Both the position numbers and the translations under genes were made by a program. Positions 26,151 through 34,290 of a stretch of DNA of 64,000 nt are shown here, in pieces (the stretch's first letter is position 1; every line of letters starts with the position of its first letter). A model generated the notes under the pieces. It did no database searches. It worked only from the letters and a program-made list of their open reading frames with translations, and was not told the origin of the DNA. The DNA is taken from NCBI GenBank assembly GCA_964554875.1, contig CAZKQJ010000001.1, positions 1 to 64,000 on the forward strand, given 5' to 3'. The stretch is from Marispirochaeta sp964554875. GTDB lineage: Bacteria > Spirochaetota > Spirochaetia > JC444 > Marispirochaetaceae.

Positions 26151-27044
26151 TCATCTCTTCGATGTAGACCTGATGGGAATCCATATTTCACTTCTAAAAT
26201 CCGGATCACTGGTATCCGCTTGTTCATTCCACAGTATCTCCGGCCCCGGTGCGACTTCATAGGGAACAGCGGGAAACCATTCCGAGTAAATTCTTCCCCA
26301 GATGCTCTGCAGTGTGTCCGGGAATTTCCCAATCGATTCAAAGACTGCCCAGAGACCCGCCTGAACTTCAAGACAGCTGTCGTCCGTTTCTATCCAGCTC
26401 GTAGTCGCGGCTCCGATGTAGTGATCCAGGCTTCCTTTTCCGGTCATTCTGTCTTCGGAAAAATTTGTCGAGGCGCTGATTATACCTTCCGGATCCGTGT
26501 TCGCCAGTTTCTTCCATCGGGCAATCTGTTCCGGCGTCAGGGATTCCCACATGGCGGCTATTTCAGGGTTTACCCCGTGAAAGATCAGATCCACATGCTT
26601 CTTTATCCCGACAATTCGGAAGGATTCCTTTTCGACAATTCGATACTTCATTTCCTGACCTCCTGTTATGCTCAGGTTGAAAATAATTCGTGGGTAGACT
26701 TTTACTGTTGAGGGATTCTTTTTTACCTGACTCGGCAGTATTTCATGTACGTCTTTAAAGGCACGGGAAAAAGCATCAACGGATGAATAGCCGTACTTTA
26801 CTGCGATATCCAGAATACCAGGTTTGTCCGCAGCTAACTCGATTGCGGCATTGCTGAGTCTCCGTCTGCGTATATACAGGCTCAGGTTCTGACCTGTAAT
26901 GAACGAAAACATCCTGGAGAAATGGTACTCAGTACAGCCTGCTTCTCTTGCCAACTCGGTATAATCGATATCATCCTCAAGATGATTCTCTATATAATCG
27001 AGTGCGGCGTTCATTTTTTCTATAAAGTTAATTCCGTCTTTCAT
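26151..27044 (-). CDS. AraC-family regulator with GyrI-like effector-binding domain
   Basis: Transcription factor of 297 residues. The AraC DNA-binding domain is N-terminal (about 8-108): IENHLEDDIDYTELAREAGC and TEYHFSRMFSFITG form the first helix-turn-helix, and DIAVKYGYSSVDAFSRAFK the second. The C-terminal part (about 125-295) is a GyrI/BmrR-type ligand-binding domain (YRIVEKESFRIVGIKK, then GLWAVFESIGKFPDTLQSIWGRIYSEWFP), which usually binds hydrophobic cations or drugs. No efflux gene is adjacent. It is monocistronic. Confidence 0.92.
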   Translation of the reverse strand: MKDGINFIEKMNAALDYIENHLEDDIDYTELAREAGCTEYHFSRMFSFITGQNLSLYIRRRRLSNAAIELAADKPGILDIAVKYGYSSVDAFSRAFKDVHEILPSQVKKNPSTVKVYPRIIFNLSITGGQEMKYRIVEKESFRIVGIKKHVDLIFHGVNPEIAAMWESLTPEQIARWKKLANTDPEGIISASTNFSEDRMTGKGSLDHYIGAATTSWIETDDSCLEVQAGLWAVFESIGKFPDTLQSIWGRIYSEWFPAVPYEVAPGPEILWNEQADTSDPDFRSEIWIPIRSTSKR

Positions 27045-27145
27045 GGAATAGATCTTACTGCTTTTATCCGCGGGCGTCCCGATAATCTCTGCACAGCTTT
27101 GTTGGATTACTTGTTTTGGAAGATAGAGCGGTTTCTATAGGTGCC

Positions 27146-27195
27146 TAAAAAAACAGCAAGCATCGGCCACTATCAGGAAGCCCGATGCCTGCTGT
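27146..27195 (-). terminator. Rho-independent terminator of the enolase-superfamily gene
   Basis: A 14-position imperfect stem (ACAGCAGGCATCGG with CCGATGCTTGCTGT) is followed on the minus strand by seven Ts. It lies about 35 bp past the stop of the 27231-28370 gene. Confidence 0.88.
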
Positions 27196-27230
27196 TCATT
27201 GTGATCAGCATAAAGAACAAAAGACCGACT

Positions 27231-28370
27231 TCAAGCCTTCGGCCGGTACTTCTCGAAGATCTCCTCGTTGATCCTCATCCCAAGACCGGGTTCATCCGGT
27301 ACGTGGACGTAACCGTCTTTGGCAAGGCAGCAGTCACCATAGAGTTCCCGCCGCAGTTTGTAGGATCCTCCGGAGGTAATGTATTCCGCCGCCAGGGAGT
27401 TTTCGCAGGAGGCCAAAAGGTGGATGCTCGCGGGAACCCCGACTGTGGCGTGAATATGGGGTGCCAGGGGAATGTTCGAGGCACTGGCCATGGAGGCGAT
27501 CTTCTTTGTCTCGGTTATGCCGCCGGCATGGATGATATCCGGCTGAAGGATGTTCACCGCTCTCTTGGCGATTACGTCCCGGAATTCGTAGCGGGTATAG
27601 TAGTTTTCCCCCGCTGCGATGGGAGTGGCTACGTTCTGTACCAGAGAGGCCATGCCGTCCAGATCGTTTATGGGAAGGGGCTCCTCCAGAAAGGTAAGGT
27701 CGAAGGCCGCCAGTTCATCGGCGATCTTGAGAACGTCGTGGTAGGAGTAGCTCTGGTTGGCGTCCACCATGATTCCCAGGTCGGGACCCAGGGCTTTTCT
27801 GACCGCTTCCAGGTTCTTCAGATCCTCCCTCCTGCCGAAGCCGACCTTCATTTTTACCCCTTTAAAGCCCTGGTCGGCGTAGCTCTTCGCTTCGTCGGCG
27901 CATTCCTGAGGCGTCAGGGGCCGCCCTTCCTTGCCGAAGAAGCCCGAGGCGTAGGCTGGAATCTTGTCAAATGCCTTTCCCCCCAGGAGGTTCCAGACAG
28001 GGGTCTTGAGGATTTTTCCTGTCAGGTCCCAGAGGGCAATGTCGATTCCCGCTACTGCGGTTACGATGGCGCCCTTCTGGCCCAGTGCGTAGGCGCCGGT
28101 ACCCCGGCCCAGCATCTTTTCATAGAGCCCTTCCCGGTCGAAAGGGTCTTCTCCCAGGATGATGTGCCTGAGTTTATGCTCTACCATGGCGGTAAAGATG
28201 GGGATGCCCCCGCCGTGGATGGGACCGATTTCTCCGTAACCCGCAGTTCCGTCGGATGCTGTTATTTTTACAATCACTGTGTTCCAGCTGTCCCATACAC
28301 CCGTTGCGTCCCTCGCGGGAACATCAAGGGGAAAGGCAACCGGGAAAGCTTCTACCTTGGTAATGTGCAT
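27231..28370 (-). CDS. Enolase-superfamily enzyme (mandelate racemase/muconate cycloisomerase type)
   Basis: Cytoplasmic Mg-dependent enzyme of 379 residues that abstracts a proton next to a carboxylate; the substrate is not evident. The start ATG 28370 has GGAG upstream. Family marks: N-terminal capping domain to about 125, then the barrel with the K-x-K base at Lys173/Lys175 (KMKVGFG). Metal ligands are Asp203 (VDANQSY), Glu229 (LEEPLP) and Glu255 (GENYY), and His305/His307 lie in the PHIHATVG segment. The residue set fits racemases, cycloisomerases or acid-sugar dehydratases. It is divergent from the adenylyltransferase gene. Confidence 0.9.
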   Translation of the reverse strand: MHITKVEAFPVAFPLDVPARDATGVWDSWNTVIVKITASDGTAGYGEIGPIHGGGIPIFTAMVEHKLRHIILGEDPFDREGLYEKMLGRGTGAYALGQKGAIVTAVAGIDIALWDLTGKILKTPVWNLLGGKAFDKIPAYASGFFGKEGRPLTPQECADEAKSYADQGFKGVKMKVGFGRREDLKNLEAVRKALGPDLGIMVDANQSYSYHDVLKIADELAAFDLTFLEEPLPINDLDGMASLVQNVATPIAAGENYYTRYEFRDVIAKRAVNILQPDIIHAGGITETKKIASMASASNIPLAPHIHATVGVPASIHLLASCENSLAAEYITSGGSYKLRRELYGDCCLAKDGYVHVPDEPGLGMRINEEIFEKYRPKA

Positions 28371-28478
28371 GCTTCTCCGCCTTTGTTGCTTTGTGCTCAG
28401 TTGGGATGATATCATACAAAAACACAATCTGAATAGTAATATAATCAATAATCTGGAGATATTGAGTCCAATTCCGGT

Positions 28479-28517
28479 TTGACAGCATTAGATTGCATTA
28501 CTATTATAATTGTAATG
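28479..28517 (+). promoter_or_regulatory. Promoter with inverted repeat before the E1-like gene
   Basis: TTGACA (28479-28484), a 17 bp spacer and TATTAT (28502-28507). The -10 is enclosed by CATTAC (28496-28501) and GTAATG (28512-28517), a 6 bp inverted repeat with a 10-base spacer, suitable as an operator. Confidence 0.65.
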
Positions 28518-28527
28518 GATACATTCA

Positions 28528-29304
28528 ATGCTTGATGGCAATGATCACGAGAGGATCTCCAGAGAACGGTATGACAGACAGCTGAATATTCCCGGCTGGA
28601 ACCTGAAAGCTCAGCGGAGGATTAGGGCTTCCCGGGTTGGAATCGCCGGTGTGGGAGGTCTCGGGTCCCCCGCGGCACTCTACCTGACAGCTGCCGGTAT
28701 CGGGGCCCTGAGTATATGTGATTCTCATGCCGTGGATATCTCCAATCTGAATCGGCAGATTCTGTATACCACCGCCGATATAGGAGCGGAAAAAACCGGG
28801 CGTGCAAAGGAGCGTCTCGCCGAACTGAACCCTGAAGTTGAAATCGAGACCTTTCAGGGACGGCTGAAGGATGACAATATCGACGGTTTTTTCGCCGGCT
28901 GCGATATGATACTGGACTGCCTGGACAACCTGGAATCCCGGCTCATGCTGAACCGCTACTGCTGGCATAGCGGGAAACCCCTGCTCCACGCGGGTATCAG
29001 GGAGTTCTACGGCGAACTGTATCTGGTCAATCCTCCGAATACCCCCTGCCTGGCCTGCTTTCTCCCGGAAAGTGAAAAGAAAAAGGAGGGCCCCCCTCCT
29101 GTGAGCGGGCCTGTGGCTGGCGTCCTGGGAAGCATGCAGGCCGTGGAAGCCCTCAAGTTTCTGGGAAAGATCGCTCCTTCCGGCTGCATGGGCAGACTGC
29201 TTCTCATAGATCTTGTCAGCCTTGGCATAGAGGATGTTCCCATTTCCAGGCGCCATAGCTGTCCAGTGTGTGCTGCAAATACAATGTACCAGGCGGGAGA
29301 ATGA
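28528..29304 (+). CDS. E1-like adenylyltransferase (MoeB/ThiF/HesA family)
   Basis: It would adenylate the C-terminal Gly-Gly of a ubiquitin-like sulfur carrier before sulfur transfer. The 258 residues show the nucleotide-binding GVGGLGSPAALYLTAAGIG (near 36-54), the DSHAVDISNLNRQ segment, KTGRAKERL and DCLDNLESR. There are two CxxC pairs (CLAC near 175 and CPVC near the end) for structural zinc. The rhodanese domain of larger MoeB proteins is absent. It overlaps the carrier-protein gene by ATGA, and an aldehyde:ferredoxin oxidoreductase follows. The likely job is therefore molybdopterin/tungstopterin sulfuration rather than thiamine synthesis. Confidence 0.92.
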   Translation: MLDGNDHERISRERYDRQLNIPGWNLKAQRRIRASRVGIAGVGGLGSPAALYLTAAGIGALSICDSHAVDISNLNRQILYTTADIGAEKTGRAKERLAELNPEVEIETFQGRLKDDNIDGFFAGCDMILDCLDNLESRLMLNRYCWHSGKPLLHAGIREFYGELYLVNPPNTPCLACFLPESEKKKEGPPPVSGPVAGVLGSMQAVEALKFLGKIAPSGCMGRLLLIDLVSLGIEDVPISRRHSCPVCAANTMYQAGE

Positions 29305-29570
29305 TGCTGCCTCAAACGGATCTTGAACTGAACTTTGCCGGTGCTTTTCGAATGCTGACAAAAAAGAAGAACGTGAACGTGAGCGTTCATCTGTCCGGAG
29401 GCCTGGATGATTTCGAGCGTATCTGCACGGTCGTGACCGGATACGTTTCAGATCAGATTCCCTACATAATCCTGCGGGATGGTCAGAATCTTGAAGAGCT
29501 GATCAAATCCGGCGAAAGAATCCGCAACAATGATTCCCTGACAGTCGTTCCCCTGATTCTGGGAGGATAA
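29301..29570 (+). CDS. MoaD/ThiS-like sulfur carrier protein
   Basis: Small beta-grasp protein of 89 residues ending in Gly-Gly (VVPLILGG), the end that the E1-like enzyme adenylates and thiocarboxylates. The start at ATG 29301 overlaps the stop of the E1 gene (ATGA) and has GGGAG before it. The internal segment SGERIRNNDSLTVVP is the usual last loop and strand of MoaD. Sharing an operon with E1 and lying next to an AOR gene favours MoaD function for the pterin cofactor; ThiS is the alternative. Confidence 0.88.
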   Translation: MMLPQTDLELNFAGAFRMLTKKKNVNVSVHLSGGLDDFERICTVVTGYVSDQIPYIILRDGQNLEELIKSGERIRNNDSLTVVPLILGG

Positions 29571-29587
29571 TACAAGAAATATTCTCC

Positions 29588-29642
29588 TTGACATCCTGCT
29601 TCGATATTGTACCATGGTGATATTGGTAAACCAATTACCAAT
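29588..29642 (+). promoter_or_regulatory. Promoter and probable GntR operator before the AOR gene
   Basis: TTGACA (29588-29593) and TACCAT (29610-29615) are 16 bp apart. Right after the -10 lie ACCATGGT (29611-29618) and the perfect inverted repeat ATTGGTAA-accaa-TTACCAAT (29622-29642). TGGT/ACCA half-sites are typical of FadR-type GntR regulators, and such a gene lies two genes downstream. Confidence 0.7.
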
Positions 29643-29673
29643 TCTTCCTGATACAATAATTCGGAGTAAAACC

Positions 29674-31395
29674 GTGGAACGAAAATTCATCGAAATCGAT
29701 CTGTCTGCAAAAAGAGTAAAAGAATCACCCTTGCCTGAGGAGTACCGACACCTGGGGGGGCGGGGACTCAGTTCCAGCATTCTGGCAAAGGAGCTCGATC
29801 CTCTTTGCCATCCCCTGAGCTCTGCAAATACCTTTATTATCGCTCCGGGATTACTGGCTGGAACCGCTCTTTCCAGCTGCAACCGTCTCTCCGTGGGCGC
29901 CAAAAGCCCGCTTACCGGGGGAATAAAGGAGAGTAACAGCGGCGGGGTTACCGGCTATCGTCTGGGACGGCTCGGAATCGGCGCTGTCAAACTGACCGGG
30001 GTGTATGAAGGCGGGGAGTGCTCCACGGGGATTAAAATTTCTGCCCAGGGGGTCTCTTTTGAGGACCTGCATGATATTGCCGGCAAGGGCAGCTACGAAA
30101 GCGCCGAGTATCTGCTCAAAAGATACGGAAAGAATGCCGGTCTGATCATTACCGGTCCTGCCGGAGAGATGCGCCTCGCATCCGCCTGCCTCAGTGTCAA
30201 CGATATGGAGGGAGAACCCTGCAGAAATCTGGGTCGCGGCGGTATGGGGGCGGTCCTGGGAAGCAAGGGCATCAAGGCGATTATCGTGGACGACAGTGCT
30301 GCGATTTCTCCTGAAGCAGCGGAACCGGAGGCCCTCAAGGGGCTGATCAAAAAGTTCGCCTCCATGCTCAAGGAGCATCCGGTTACCGGAGGCAAGTTTG
30401 CTGAATATGGAACAGTCATGAACATCGCCGCTCTGGACGCCCTGGGGGGACTCCCTACCAGGAACTTCAGCAAGGGCAGCTTTTCCGGGGCGCAGTCCAT
30501 CAATGCCGAAAGCCTGCGGGATACGATCCGGGAACGCGGCGGCCTCGGAGCCCACGCCTGTATGCCCGGCTGCGTAATCCGCTGTTCCAACAAGTATGTA
30601 AGCGCCGATGGAACACCCCTGGTGGGATCGGTGGATTACGAGACCGTCTGCCTCCTGGGCTCCAACCTTGAAATCGATAACCTGGACCAGGTTGCGGAAC
30701 TGAACAGGCTTTGCAACGATATCGGCGTGGACACCATCGAGACAGGGGTTGCCATCGGGGTTCTTGCCGAGGCGGGGCTTGTCTCCTTTGGGGATTTTGA
30801 AGCCATCCGGTCTCTTCTGAAAGAGCTGGAGCGGGGAACTCCCCTGGGGCGTCTGGTCGGTTCAGGGGCGGAAATTTGCGGCCGGGTTTACGGCGTGCGT
30901 CGCGTCCCCACGGTGAAGGGGCAGGGGATGGCCGCTTATGACCCGCGGGTAATAAAAGGCATGGGGCTTACCTACAGCCGCTCCGCCATGGGGGCGGACC
31001 ATACCGCCGGTAATGCCATTACCCTGGGTATTGACCATTCCGATCCCGATGCCCAGCTGGAGCCGGTCAGGGAACTCCACGTGCGTACCATGGTACTGGA
31101 CATGCTGGGGGCCTGCATCTTTACCGGCCGGGTCTCGTTGGACAAAACGGAAGTTCTGGAAGAGATGGTCCGGGTTCTCCACGGATGGAATGCGAATTTT
31201 GACGATCTGCGGGCCATCGCCCGGGATATCCTCCTTAAGGAGGAGGACTTCAACCGCAGGGCGGGACTCTCGAAAGCCCATGACAGGCTCCCGCGCTTCA
31301 TGTATGAGGAGAAGCTTGAACCCACCGGGGAGGTTTACAACATTCCCGATGAAACCACGGACCAGCTCTTTGATTTTTCCGGTTCCGGAGTGTGA
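29674..31395 (+). CDS. Aldehyde:ferredoxin oxidoreductase (tungsten enzyme family)
   Basis: It oxidises aldehydes to acids with ferredoxin, using a tungsten or molybdenum bis-pterin and a 4Fe-4S cluster in the cytoplasm. The GTG at 29674 (ERKFIEIDLSAKRV) is chosen for GGAG 7 bases upstream; the frame is open 20 codons further up, across the operator. The 573 residues show the family N-terminus (LGGRGLSSSILAKELDP), AKSPLTGGIKESNSGG, the cluster cysteines CMPGCVIRC and the late Cys in LDMLGACIF. It follows E1 and MoaD genes and precedes a GntR regulator and an alcohol dehydrogenase. Confidence 0.93.
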   Translation: MERKFIEIDLSAKRVKESPLPEEYRHLGGRGLSSSILAKELDPLCHPLSSANTFIIAPGLLAGTALSSCNRLSVGAKSPLTGGIKESNSGGVTGYRLGRLGIGAVKLTGVYEGGECSTGIKISAQGVSFEDLHDIAGKGSYESAEYLLKRYGKNAGLIITGPAGEMRLASACLSVNDMEGEPCRNLGRGGMGAVLGSKGIKAIIVDDSAAISPEAAEPEALKGLIKKFASMLKEHPVTGGKFAEYGTVMNIAALDALGGLPTRNFSKGSFSGAQSINAESLRDTIRERGGLGAHACMPGCVIRCSNKYVSADGTPLVGSVDYETVCLLGSNLEIDNLDQVAELNRLCNDIGVDTIETGVAIGVLAEAGLVSFGDFEAIRSLLKELERGTPLGRLVGSGAEICGRVYGVRRVPTVKGQGMAAYDPRVIKGMGLTYSRSAMGADHTAGNAITLGIDHSDPDAQLEPVRELHVRTMVLDMLGACIFTGRVSLDKTEVLEEMVRVLHGWNANFDDLRAIARDILLKEEDFNRRAGLSKAHDRLPRFMYEEKLEPTGEVYNIPDETTDQLFDFSGSGV

Positions 31396-32157
31396 ATGGA
31401 AGACAGGCAGAAAATAGAACATTTCAAACCGATCCAGGTGCAGAAACCGACGGACATAATCATCCGGCAGATCCGGGAATTGATCTTTACCGGTGTCTAT
31501 AAAGAGGATGAACGCCTGCCCTCTGAACGGGAACTCGCGGAGCGCTTCGGGGTTGGCCGGGGTCATGTGAGGGAGGCCATCCGCCGCCTGGAATTCTACG
31601 GAATTCTTAAAACGGGCCCCCAGAGCGGAAGCTATGTTACTTCCCTGGGCATACGGGCCCTGGACGGCCTGTTTACCAATATCCTTGACCTTGAAAAGGA
31701 GGATTTTGCTTCCCTGCTTGATACCCGGGAAGTCCTGGAGATTCACGCGGCGGGACTTGCCGCGGAACGGGCGACGGAGGGTGAGCTTAAGGGTCTGGTA
31801 CAGGCCCACCGGGATTTCGAAGAACGGGTCAATAAGGGTGATGACGGTCTCGAAGAGGACCTTCTGTTTCATATACGCATTGCCGGGGGCAGCCACAGCC
31901 CGGTACTGCGTTCCCTGATCGGACTGATGACGCCGGAAATCCTCTCCCTTACCAGGGGGCTGGATGTGGCGGGGGGAATCCGGAGCCGGCAGGCCCTGAA
32001 GGAGCATGCGGGCATTCTCGATGCAATCTGCTCCCGTGATTCCCGGGCCGCACAGAACACAATGGAATATCACATGAAAGGGTCCCGGGTACGGGGCAAT
32101 ATAAAGGAGAAACAGCATGGCAGTAACGACAATCGATATGCCGACCCGGATCTATAA
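31396..32157 (+). CDS. GntR-family regulator with FCD domain
   Basis: FadR-type transcription factor of 253 residues. The winged helix is N-terminal (about 18-85): IRELIFTGVYKEDERLPSERELAERFGVGRGHVREAIRRLE. The all-helical FCD ligand domain follows (about 100-230) with metal-ligand positions in LLFHIRIAGG and LKEHAGILDAI. The ATG directly follows the AOR stop codon, and its end overlaps the alcohol dehydrogenase start by 41 bp. It very likely controls the AOR operon through the inverted repeat at 29622-29642, with an organic acid as effector. Confidence 0.93.
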   Translation: MEDRQKIEHFKPIQVQKPTDIIIRQIRELIFTGVYKEDERLPSERELAERFGVGRGHVREAIRRLEFYGILKTGPQSGSYVTSLGIRALDGLFTNILDLEKEDFASLLDTREVLEIHAAGLAAERATEGELKGLVQAHRDFEERVNKGDDGLEEDLLFHIRIAGGSHSPVLRSLIGLMTPEILSLTRGLDVAGGIRSRQALKEHAGILDAICSRDSRAAQNTMEYHMKGSRVRGNIKEKQHGSNDNRYADPDL

Positions 32158-33286
32158 CGGAATCGGCGCCCTCGAAATGCTTGCAAAAGAGGGAAGTACG
32201 CTGGGTAAGAAGGCCCTGATCGTCACCACCGGGAAGGACATGGAGAAATTCGCGTTACTTGGTAAGGTCACGGATCAGCTTGCCGGTGCCGGGATAGCTT
32301 CCTCGGTTTTCGACGAAGTCACCCCCAATCCCAAGACCTCTGAGATAGAGGCGGGGGTCAGGTACTACAAGGAAGAAGGCTGCGACTTTCTCATTTCCCT
32401 GGGCGGTGGAAGTTCCATAGACGCCGCCAAGAATATCTCCATGTGTGCTGCCAACGGGGCCTCGATTCACGATTTTCTGCCCCAGGGAGGCAAAGTTGGG
32501 CTTGAAGAGCGGCGCGCGATTCCCCACATTGCCATTCCCACCACAGCCGGTACCGGGTCCGAGGCAACGAAGACAGCGGTGGTCAGTAACGACCGGAACC
32601 GTCAGAAGTACGGGGTCCGGCACGACTGTATTTACCCCACGGTCTCCATCGTTGATCCGGAGCTCATGCTGACAGTGCCGAAAAGCGTTACCGCCGATAC
32701 CGGCATCGATGTCTTTTTCCATGCCATGGAGGGTTATCTGTCGAACAAGGCGACCCGCTTCTCGGACATGGTTGCCCTTGAGTCCATGCGGCTTGTGAGG
32801 GAGGAGCTTCCCCGGGTCTGTCAGGACGGCTCGCATCTTGAATCCCGGGCAAGCATGGCCTGGGCCAGCACCCTGGGAGGGATTGCCCTGGATAACGCAA
32901 TCTGTGTGGGTATTCACGGCCTGGGACAGCCCGCCGGGGGCTACGTCGACGCGGTGCACGGAAAGAGTCTCTGTGCCGTCTATTATTCCTACATGAAGTA
33001 CACCTGGAAGTCGGACATTTCCCGCTACGCCGAGGTGGCGCGGATACTCGGTGGAAGCGACGGCGCGGAAACTGACGAAGAGCTTGCGGCAGCCTCCGCC
33101 GACCGTTTACGGGACTTTATTCGGCCCCTGGGCCTGGAAATCCGTCTTGGAGACCTGGGCATCGAGGAGTCGATGATTCCCGCCATTGCCGAGTCCGTCC
33201 TCGATACTACCCGCAGGACGCTGGAATGCTGCAAGATGGAGATCGGCTACGACGATATCGTCTCTATCTACAAAGATGCACTCTGA
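32117..33286 (+). CDS. Iron-type alcohol dehydrogenase
   Basis: NAD(P)-dependent group III dehydrogenase of 389 residues interconverting an alcohol and an aldehyde. Visible marks: GGGSSIDAAKNIS (nucleotide loop, near 95-107), the TTAGTGSEATKTAVVS segment, and the metal ligands Asp and His in DTGIDVFFHAMEGYLS. The later histidines are in VGIHGLGQPAGGYVDAVHG. AAAGGAG precedes the ATG, which lies inside the end of the GntR gene. With the AOR it could form an alcohol-aldehyde-acid redox route. The 3' end overlaps the convergent transporter gene by 19 bp. Confidence 0.93.
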   Translation: MAVTTIDMPTRIYNGIGALEMLAKEGSTLGKKALIVTTGKDMEKFALLGKVTDQLAGAGIASSVFDEVTPNPKTSEIEAGVRYYKEEGCDFLISLGGGSSIDAAKNISMCAANGASIHDFLPQGGKVGLEERRAIPHIAIPTTAGTGSEATKTAVVSNDRNRQKYGVRHDCIYPTVSIVDPELMLTVPKSVTADTGIDVFFHAMEGYLSNKATRFSDMVALESMRLVREELPRVCQDGSHLESRASMAWASTLGGIALDNAICVGIHGLGQPAGGYVDAVHGKSLCAVYYSYMKYTWKSDISRYAEVARILGGSDGAETDEELAAASADRLRDFIRPLGLEIRLGDLGIEESMIPAIAESVLDTTRRTLECCKMEIGYDDIVSIYKDAL

Positions 33287-34266
33287 AAAACATGAACCCT
33301 GAGTACGCCGGAAGAGATCAGCTGAATATGGTAATAGAAAATAAGCGGTAGAATGACAAAGGCGTAGTATTCAGGATCGCCGCCAAATACCGCGGCAGTC
33401 AGGGGCAGGCCGAGGGCCAGGGTCTTATGGGAACCCACAAAGAGGGCGGTAATCCTGTTCCGTCGGTCCAGGCCTGCAGCGCGTCCCAGGATGTGAATAA
33501 GGAGCAGAACCAGGATATTCAGAAGAGAGAGAAAGACAAGAGGACCGGCAAAAAGCTGAAAGCTCGCGGATTCCAGTATCGCCGTTGAGGAGCGGGAAAC
33601 CGCGAAGTAAACCAGCAGAAAGATAATCAGGTTGCTCAGGTTTCCCAGGAGCCCTTTGAACTGGTCCATGCTTTTCCGCAGAGGATACCTGGCGCTCTGC
33701 CCGATAAGTATGGGAACAAGAATTATTCTGACCAGCGACGTAAAGACCTCCGTTGGCGCTATCCCGGCGGAGGTGGAATTCCCACCGGGAATAAGCAGCG
33801 CAAAGAGCAGGGGAGTAATCAGCACAGCGGCGATGTTGGATGCCGCCGCGTTAAAAACTGCGGCAGTAGTGTTTCCTCCCGAAACCTGGGAAAAGAATAT
33901 GCAGCTCGAGATGGTCGACGGCAGGCAGGAGAGGGCAAGAATGCCGATTCGGATGGACGGGTCGATAAATCTTCCAAAAAGAAGCAGCAGGAGCCAGGTC
34001 ATAAGGGGGTAGAGCAGGAAAATCACCCCCTGAATAAAGAGGTGCAACCGGAAATCCTTGAGGTCTCCTATGATCCGTTCGGTGGGAATGGAAATGCCGG
34101 AAAGAAAGAGCAGAATAAAAATCAGGAGCGGTTTAGTTGCTCCCCCGGGATTGAGCAGACCTTCTCCCCGGGGCAGATAAAGTCCCAGGGCAAAACTTGC
34201 CAGGATAGCCGCGATAAACCAGTTCTTGCTCAGTACGGCGAGTAGTGTTTTAATGGGTGTTGGCAT
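33268..34266 (-). CDS. SBF-like (bile acid:sodium symporter superfamily) transporter
   Basis: Polytopic inner-membrane protein of 332 residues with about nine to ten hydrophobic helices from residue 14 to the end. The family marks are LFLSGISIPTERI (near 55), ALSCLPSTISSCIFFSQVSGGNTTAAVFNAAASN (near 112-145, the crossover region) and FVGSHKTLALGLPLTAAVFG (near 277-296). It resembles the YfeH/SLC10A7-like branch. The substrate is unknown; organic anions are likely. Convergent overlap with the dehydrogenase gene; the pirin-like gene lies 24 bp upstream on the same strand. Confidence 0.88.
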   Translation of the reverse strand: MPTPIKTLLAVLSKNWFIAAILASFALGLYLPRGEGLLNPGGATKPLLIFILLFLSGISIPTERIIGDLKDFRLHLFIQGVIFLLYPLMTWLLLLLFGRFIDPSIRIGILALSCLPSTISSCIFFSQVSGGNTTAAVFNAAASNIAAVLITPLLFALLIPGGNSTSAGIAPTEVFTSLVRIILVPILIGQSARYPLRKSMDQFKGLLGNLSNLIIFLLVYFAVSRSSTAILESASFQLFAGPLVFLSLLNILVLLLIHILGRAAGLDRRNRITALFVGSHKTLALGLPLTAAVFGGDPEYYAFVILPLIFYYHIQLISSGVLRVHVFQSASL

Positions 34267-34290
34267 GGTCTGTCTTTTGTAGCCCGCCCA

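Noticed and set aside
25894..26184. 96-residue minus-strand frame covering tRNA-Gly (contains RAKGIEPSSQAWEAW)
   Set aside because: It is antisense to the tRNA and its terminator. Peptides of this kind are common false genes over tRNAs.
27141..28409. 422-residue plus-strand frame
   Set aside because: It is antisense to the enolase-superfamily gene, which has all catalytic residues. Long antisense frames are expected in this GC-rich DNA.
30862..32118. 418-residue minus-strand frame
   Set aside because: It is antisense to the oxidoreductase and GntR genes, both well supported.
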